Below, piece after piece: positions 58,958 through 64,000 of a DNA stretch of 64,000 nt (its first letter is position 1; the number at the start of each line of letters is the position of its first letter). The position numbers were made by a program, and so were the translations under genes. Below the pieces are notes generated by a model, which worked only from the letters and a program-made list of their open reading frames with translations, ran no database searches and was not told where the DNA came from. Location of the stretch: the NCBI RefSeq assembly GCF_023630255.1, contig NZ_JALPRS010000001.1, forward strand, positions 2,046,001 through 2,110,000, read 5' to 3'. Origin of the DNA: Pontibacter deserti. Its GTDB lineage: Bacteria; Bacteroidota; Bacteroidia; Cytophagales; Hymenobacteraceae.

Positions 58958-61939
58958 ATGAAGAGAAATTTACTGTTAATTCTCCTTTTTGTCTGTGCGC
59001 TTACAAGCAGCGCCTGGGCTCAGGCACTTGTCGTGTCAGGAAGGGTGACATCAGCAACCGACGGTACAGCCCTACCCGGCGTAACTGTACTTGAAAAAGG
59101 GTCTACTAACGGGGTTACAACCAACAGCTCGGGAGAATATCAACTAACTGTTAGCCCCAACGCAGTACTGCAATTCAGATTTGTAGGTCTTACTACACAG
59201 GAAATTCCTGTAAACGGGCGGTCAAGTATAAATGTACAGATGAGCTCGGATGAACAGCAACTGAAGGAAGTAGTAGTTGTGGGGTATGGTACTCAGCTGA
59301 AACAGGAACTGACAGGTAACGTTGCCCAAATATCCGGAGAGCAGATAGCCAACGTTCCGGCTCCATCCCTGGAATCGGCATTGCAAGGCCGTGCTGCTGG
59401 TGTTTACATAAACCAGGGTAGTGGTAAGTTAGGTTCCGGTATAAATATCCGCGTACGTGGTGCTGCTTCTGTATCGGCAAGTAACCAACCGCTTTATGTG
59501 GTAGATGGTATACCTGTAACCTCCACTGACCTGGGCTCAACCAACGCTGAGCCGCTAAACCCGATAGCGGATATCAACCCGAATGATATCGAATCTATTG
59601 AGATTCTGAAAGATGCCTCAGCTGCCGCTATTTATGGATCCAGAGCATCAAACGGGGTAGTAATTATCACAACTAAGCGCGGTAAGGCAGGTAAAACAAA
59701 CGTTAACTTTAACTACTATACCGGCTGGAGCAAGCCAACCAAGATCAGGGAATTTCTGAACGCAGAGCAATACATTGAGCTATTTACAGAAGCAGCTGAA
59801 AATTCAGATATCGACCCAGCTGACATATTCGATTTTTTTGGGCTGGATATAAACTCAGAAGTTGACCAGAACTGGGACGAAGAGCCATTTCAGAATGGAA
59901 GTGTATCGCAGTATGAAGTATCTCTGAATGGCGGTAGTGATAAGACTCGTTTCTACATAAACGGTAACTATAACACAACGGATGGTATTATAGTTGGTAA
60001 CGAGTTTGACAGAGCAACAGGCCGCATAAACATAGATCATTCTATATCAGACAGATTCAGATTAGGAACCAACCTATCCCTGATCCGCACCCTGAACAAA
60101 CGTGTATCTGATGACAATGCTTTTTCTAACCCGATTCAGCTTAATGCGTTACCACCTATCCAGCCCAAAATAGACCCTGAAACAGGTGAACTTAACAGAC
60201 GCACATTATACTATAATAACCTTATAGACCAACGAGATGGCTTTAACGATGCCCTCACTTACAGAACTATAAGCACTGGTTACTTGGAGTTTGATATACT
60301 TTCTAACCTGCAGTTCAGAACAGAACATGGTATAGATTTCCTTAATCTTCAGGAAGAACTATACTTAGGCAGGCTGACAGAAGATGGCGGCCCATCAGGT
60401 TATGGTTATAATGCCCAGTTTACCTCCAGTAACTATAACACTAACAATACACTAAACTACAATACTGTACTAAGCGATGTTCATAAACTGGACTTCCTGG
60501 TAGGTTTCAGTTATCAGAATGCAAATTCCAATGGCTCTTCTGTTGAAGCCAGAGGTTTCCCAAGCGACAAATTTCAAAAGATCGCAAGTGCTTCCCGTAT
60601 TATTAGCGGCAGCTCTACCGGCACAGATTATGCATTCCTGTCTTACTTTACCCGCGCTAATTATGTACTGAACGAGAAATACTTGTTTAGTGGAAGTGTG
60701 CGTGTAGACGGTTCATCCAGGTTTGGTGAGGATAATCGTTTTGGTACCTTCCCTGCTGCATCTGCAGGCTGGATCATGACAGGAGAAGATTTCCTGAGCG
60801 AAAATAAAGTAGTAAGTTTCCTGAAATTACGTGCGAGCTATGGCCTTACCGGTAATGCTGAAATAGCCAACTTTGCACCACTTGCACTTTACAGTGCATC
60901 TGCCTACGAAGAAGAATCCGGCCTTGTACCAAGCCAGCTACCTAACCCTGACCTGCGCTGGGAGAAGACAAAACAGTTCGATATAGGTTTAGACTATGGT
61001 TTATTTAACGACCGTATTACCGGTGAAATAGATTACTATGTTAAAAATACAGATGACCTTCTGCTGAACCTGCCTTTACCTGCTACCGGTGGCTATACCT
61101 TCATTACAAAAAACATTGGCAAACTGGAGAACAAAGGTTTTGAGTTTGTGATAAACACCCAGAACCTGGTCGGAGAATTTAGCTGGAACACTAACTTCAA
61201 TATAGCATTCAACCGGAACGAGGTTACAGACTTAGGTGGCAATACCATTTTCGGTGATTCCAGGGGATTAGGTCAGATCCGTGAAGGTGAGCCAATGGCT
61301 GTTTTCTGGGGTCCGAAATACGCTGGTGTTGACCCGGATAATGGTGATGCTCTATACTATGTTCGTGCCGGCAGCGATGAAATAACAAACGATTATAGTT
61401 TAGCAGAAGATCAGAAAGTAGGTGACCCGAACCCCAAAGCCATAGGGGGTTTAACTAACACCTTCTCTTATAAAGGATTTGACCTGAACGTATTGATGCA
61501 GTTTGTAACCGGTAATGACATTTATAACATGGCTGGATTCTTCCAGTCAGTAAACGCAGACTTCTTCGATAACCAGACCCTTGACCAACTGGATCGCTGG
61601 CAGAAACCAGGTGATATTACAGACGTGCCACAAGCCAGGTTATTTGGTGGAAATGGTTCCGGCACATCCTCAAGATGGGTGCAGGATGGATCATTCCTGA
61701 GAATTAACCAGGTGAATCTAGGTTATAAACTGCCTGATAACTGGATAAGCAAAGCAAAAATGACATCAGCACGTGTTTATTTGCAGGCAACTAACCTGCA
61801 TACCTTTACCGATTATGATGGCTATGACCCGGAAGTAAACACTACTTACTTCGGACGCAGCAACGTAATGCTTGGCCACGATTTTTATACACCTCCGTTG
61901 GCAAAAACATTTACTATTGGCGTAAACCTGGGGCTATAA
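58958..61939 (+). CDS. SusC/RagA-family TonB-dependent outer-membrane receptor
   Basis: 993 residues. Signal peptide ending SAWAQ (about residue 22), carboxypeptidase-like N-terminal domain (VSGRVTSATDGTALPGVTV), then the plug (VVVGYGTQLKQELTG, LQGRAAGVYIN, PLYVVDGIPV, ILKDASAAAIYGSRASNGVVII) and a beta-barrel ending in FTIGVNLGL with the terminal aromatic/hydrophobic outer-membrane signal. It imports an oligomer with the SusD-like protein encoded next. No adjacent glycoside hydrolase or regulator is in the window, so the ligand (glycan or peptide) is unknown. No sigma/anti-sigma pair precedes it. Confidence 0.96.
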   Translation: MKRNLLLILLFVCALTSSAWAQALVVSGRVTSATDGTALPGVTVLEKGSTNGVTTNSSGEYQLTVSPNAVLQFRFVGLTTQEIPVNGRSSINVQMSSDEQQLKEVVVVGYGTQLKQELTGNVAQISGEQIANVPAPSLESALQGRAAGVYINQGSGKLGSGINIRVRGAASVSASNQPLYVVDGIPVTSTDLGSTNAEPLNPIADINPNDIESIEILKDASAAAIYGSRASNGVVIITTKRGKAGKTNVNFNYYTGWSKPTKIREFLNAEQYIELFTEAAENSDIDPADIFDFFGLDINSEVDQNWDEEPFQNGSVSQYEVSLNGGSDKTRFYINGNYNTTDGIIVGNEFDRATGRINIDHSISDRFRLGTNLSLIRTLNKRVSDDNAFSNPIQLNALPPIQPKIDPETGELNRRTLYYNNLIDQRDGFNDALTYRTISTGYLEFDILSNLQFRTEHGIDFLNLQEELYLGRLTEDGGPSGYGYNAQFTSSNYNTNNTLNYNTVLSDVHKLDFLVGFSYQNANSNGSSVEARGFPSDKFQKIASASRIISGSSTGTDYAFLSYFTRANYVLNEKYLFSGSVRVDGSSRFGEDNRFGTFPAASAGWIMTGEDFLSENKVVSFLKLRASYGLTGNAEIANFAPLALYSASAYEEESGLVPSQLPNPDLRWEKTKQFDIGLDYGLFNDRITGEIDYYVKNTDDLLLNLPLPATGGYTFITKNIGKLENKGFEFVINTQNLVGEFSWNTNFNIAFNRNEVTDLGGNTIFGDSRGLGQIREGEPMAVFWGPKYAGVDPDNGDALYYVRAGSDEITNDYSLAEDQKVGDPNPKAIGGLTNTFSYKGFDLNVLMQFVTGNDIYNMAGFFQSVNADFFDNQTLDQLDRWQKPGDITDVPQARLFGGNGSGTSSRWVQDGSFLRINQVNLGYKLPDNWISKAKMTSARVYLQATNLHTFTDYDGYDPEVNTTYFGRSNVMLGHDFYTPPLAKTFTIGVNLGL

Positions 61940-61960
61940 CCAACCTTAAAATCATCTGAT

Positions 61961-63400
61961 ATGAAACTGAAAAATATATTACTGGCATTTATACTAACGT
62001 CAAGTCTTGGAGTCACCTCCTGTGATGACCTGCTCGATGTTGAACCGCAACAGTCTATTGATGCGAGAGATGCGATCAATACACCTGAGGATTTGCAGGG
62101 CGCTGTAATTGGTATGTATTCTATACTTGGCGAACCTGAACTGTATGGTACCAACCTGTTATTATTGCCAGAACTACAAGGCTCTGAAGAAAATCTAACC
62201 TGGTTAGGTACTTTTGCAGGTTACCGCCAGGTGAGTTTAAAAAACATGACTGCTGATAACTCTGAAGCACAACGCACCTGGATTACTGCTTATGAAGGTA
62301 TAAACCTGGCCAACATTGTTCTGAGTAAGCTGGATATAATGGAAGACCCTGATGAGCGCGACCGTGTAGAAGGCGAGGCACTGTTTGTAAGAGGTATCCT
62401 GCATTTTGAGTTGGTAAGGATGTATGCCAAAGCCTGGAATGATGGAGACCCTACTAACGCTAATGAAAATCCGGGAATACCAATACGGTTAACACCTACA
62501 ACTACTGAAGCTGAGGCAGCCCAGTTACCGACACGCGGCTCAGTAGCAGATGTATATGCCCAGGTGCTGGAAGACCTGCAAGCTGCAAAAGAACTACTAC
62601 CAGAGCGAAACGACGAGCGGGCTAATACTTATGCAGCAAGCGCCTTTTTATCAAGGGTATACCTGCAACAGCAAAACTATGCTGGTGCCCGCGACGAAGC
62701 CAACAGAGTAATTGAAGAAGGAGGTTTTGAACTTAACCCATCTGTAACATCCATTTTCAGGAACGATAACACTGCCGAGGCTATTTTTGAGATACAGCAG
62801 AACGACCAGAACAACGCGGGCTCTGCCAACGATGGTCTTGCTACATTTTATGCTGACCTGGAAGGTATAGGTCGTGCCGATATAAGTGTGAATACAGAGT
62901 TCTCAGATGAGAACCCGAACCGCTACACTACTTATGATTTGTATGAAGAAGATGATGCGCGATTAAATCAGCTCTTTTATGAAGGCTTCAACTTTGGAGC
63001 CATCACAACGGGTAAATGGACAAGCCCTGGGCAAAATATTCCGGTTGTGCGCCTGGCAGAAATGTACCTGACCCGTGCTGAGGCAAATTTCAGGCTGGGT
63101 ACAACTGTTGGAGCCACTCCCCTGGAAGATATCAACACCATCAGAATACGTGCTGGCCTGAACCCTTTACTCATCGTTACACTGGATAGAATCCTGCTGG
63201 AGCGACGTTTAGAACTAGCTTTCGAGGGCTTCCGGATTCATGACCTGAAACGTACCGAAACTGACCTGATTGGTCGTGATCCAGAAAATGGGGCTGAAGA
63301 ATATGTAATTCCCTGGAATGCTGCTGAACTGATTTACCCGATACCAAGACGTGAAATAGACGCCAGCAAAGGATCGTTGAAACAGAATGAAGGCTATTAA
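61961..63400 (+). CDS. SusD/RagB-family surface lipoprotein
   Basis: 479 residues. Lipobox TSC with Cys21, followed by the family start DDLLDVEPQQSIDARDAINT. TPR-like helices follow (EGEALFVRGILHFELVRMYAK, YAASAFLSRVYLQQQNYAGA), and the C-terminal segment IRIRAGLNPLLIVTLDRILLERRLELAFEGFRIHDLKR (in parts) is diagnostic. It caps the SusC barrel and binds ligand at the surface. It starts 21 bp after the receptor gene, so the two form one transcript, ending at the terminator behind it. Confidence 0.96.
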   Translation: MKLKNILLAFILTSSLGVTSCDDLLDVEPQQSIDARDAINTPEDLQGAVIGMYSILGEPELYGTNLLLLPELQGSEENLTWLGTFAGYRQVSLKNMTADNSEAQRTWITAYEGINLANIVLSKLDIMEDPDERDRVEGEALFVRGILHFELVRMYAKAWNDGDPTNANENPGIPIRLTPTTTEAEAAQLPTRGSVADVYAQVLEDLQAAKELLPERNDERANTYAASAFLSRVYLQQQNYAGARDEANRVIEEGGFELNPSVTSIFRNDNTAEAIFEIQQNDQNNAGSANDGLATFYADLEGIGRADISVNTEFSDENPNRYTTYDLYEEDDARLNQLFYEGFNFGAITTGKWTSPGQNIPVVRLAEMYLTRAEANFRLGTTVGATPLEDINTIRIRAGLNPLLIVTLDRILLERRLELAFEGFRIHDLKRTETDLIGRDPENGAEEYVIPWNAAELIYPIPRREIDASKGSLKQNEGY

Positions 63401-63425
63401 GTTTGATAGCTTAGCTGAACTACAA

Positions 63426-63462
63426 AAAAGGCTCCTTACAAAGAGGAGCCTTTGCTTTTAAA
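63426..63462 (+). terminator. Rho-independent terminator after susD
   Basis: AAAAAAGGCTCCTT, six-base loop, AGGAGCCTTTGCTTTT: 8-bp stem with A/T flanks. Confidence 0.85.
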
Positions 63463-63485
63463 CTGAAATATAAATTGAGTTAAGT

Positions 63486-63540
63486 TAAAGTATAGATCTG
63501 AAATTAAGATTAATTTGCATCATGTTTAATCTATACTTTA
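63486..63540. repeat. 12-bp inverted repeat of motif words before the TonB-C gene
   Basis: TAAAGTATAGAT (63486-63497) and ATCTATACTTTA (63529-63540), perfect complements enclosing 31 bases, with the right arm ending three bases before the ATG at 63544. It could be an operator or a leader hairpin that occludes the start. Confidence 0.55.
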
Positions 63541-63543
63541 TCT

Positions 63544-64000
63544 ATGAAGCTAACTTTTACCATTTCCCTTGCGGTTGCCCTGCTACTATACTTTCCTGAA
63601 CGGGCTTTTTCTCAAAACAATACCGACGGTGCAGCCAGTAAAACGGTGTACGAGTATGTAGAAACCATGCCTAGTTACAATGGTGGTCAGGATGCTATGC
63701 TAAAGTACTTGTCTAGTAGTATTCCTTATACAAATGCTCAGGCGCAGGGGCTAGTAGTTGTTAGTTTTGTAGTTGATACTGATGGGAGTGTAAATCAGGT
63801 AAAAGTATTGAAGAGCCTGCATCCTAAACTGGATTCTGTTTGTGTGCAGTCTGTGAAGAACATGAGTGGCCACTGGACATCTGGTTACCAAAAAGGCAAG
63901 CCTGTTGCTGTGCGCTATACCTTACCGGTAAAATTCACAAATAATAGCTCCGGGTCTTCGACCGACAAACAGGATATGCCCGAGTTTACAGGTGGCCGAA
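63544..64000 (+). CDS. TonB C-terminal domain protein (partial, no anchor)
   Basis: 152 residues are visible; the gene runs past the window. Signal peptide (residues 1-24, ending AFSQ), then a TonB C-terminal-like domain: MPSYNGGQDAMLKYLSSSI, LVVVSFVVDTDGSVNQVKVLK and the strand PVAVRYTLPVKFTN. At the window edge MPEFTGGR begins a second copy of the same opening, so tandem TonB-C domains are likely. Unlike TonB it has a cleavable signal, so it would be free in the periplasm. It could interact with SusC plugs; this is inference from position after the SusC/D pair. Confidence 0.78.
   Translation, partial: MKLTFTISLAVALLLYFPERAFSQNNTDGAASKTVYEYVETMPSYNGGQDAMLKYLSSSIPYTNAQAQGLVVVSFVVDTDGSVNQVKVLKSLHPKLDSVCVQSVKNMSGHWTSGYQKGKPVAVRYTLPVKFTNNSSGSSTDKQDMPEFTGGR

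Noticed and set aside
1-64000. CRISPR array, tRNA or rRNA gene, prophage
   Set aside because: No regularly spaced direct repeats, cloverleaf-type sequence ending in a T-arm motif, rRNA core motif or phage structural gene was recognised; this was judged by eye.

Overview
This is a chromosomal segment of a Bacteroidota bacterium, most probably Cytophagales/Hymenobacteraceae (Pontibacter-like). The pointers are a SusC/SusD pair, many lipoproteins with short signal peptides, a transketolase split into two genes, a YpdA-type bacillithiol reductase, Bacteroidota -7 boxes (TAnnTTTG) ahead of several genes, and almost no Shine-Dalgarno sequences. The genus is inferred from memory of such genomes, not from a search. 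No rRNA, tRNA, CRISPR array or prophage was seen.

Layout. 0-4.6 kb: the 3' end of a probable tryptophanyl-tRNA synthetase gene, then a run of small minus-strand secreted proteins and lipoproteins of unknown function, including a miniature TonB-plug-like protein. 4.7-10.2 kb: hpd, a phosphohexomutase, a CZB-like protein paired with a PAS-only protein, and a nitroreductase. 10.2-10.9 kb: a gene-free block made of dispersed hairpin repeats. 10.9-16.5 kb: dnaB, an Mpl-like Mur ligase, a DnaQ-type exonuclease, and an M48 peptidase with a lipoprotein. 16.8-24.8 kb: FAH-family hydrolase, M23 peptidase, Bcp peroxiredoxin, the two transketolase halves flanking a secreted VWA protein, and an ECF sigma / membrane protein / Spy-like trio. 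25-33 kb: acetyltransferases, an RluE-like pseudouridine synthase, YpdA, a membrane protein/XRE pair, an AI-2E exporter and an M28 peptidase. 33-44.3 kb: a large secreted propeller-amidohydrolase, a DUF4846 lipoprotein, a RAYT transposase, a serine hydrolase, a phosphoesterase with a nucleotidyltransferase, a DsbA-like protein, a TerB-like protein with a Gly/Met tail, and a pirin-nitroreductase operon. 44.3-45.2 kb: second copy of the dispersed repeat. 45.8-57.3 kb: a tightly packed minus-strand biosynthetic cluster. 57.6-64 kb: acetyltransferase, histidine phosphatase, the SusC/SusD pair and a TonB-C-domain protein cut by the window end.

The best candidate for an undescribed system is the 45.8-57.3 kb cluster. 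It holds an SDR, an epimerase, a glycosidase-epimerase fusion, an MDR dehydrogenase, a Gfo/Idh oxidoreductase, a GT4, three tandem CgeB-like glycosyltransferases and a SAM methyltransferase. Together they look able to make and methylate a glycoside or short saccharide; the product is unknown.

The most striking non-genic signal is a short palindromic word, AASTATA/TATASTT (S = C or G), scattered through genes and spacers alike at roughly ten times the frequency base composition predicts. It deserves genome-wide analysis. Multi-hairpin intergenic repeats (three copies) and REP-like palindromes matching one beside the RAYT gene add a second layer of repeats.
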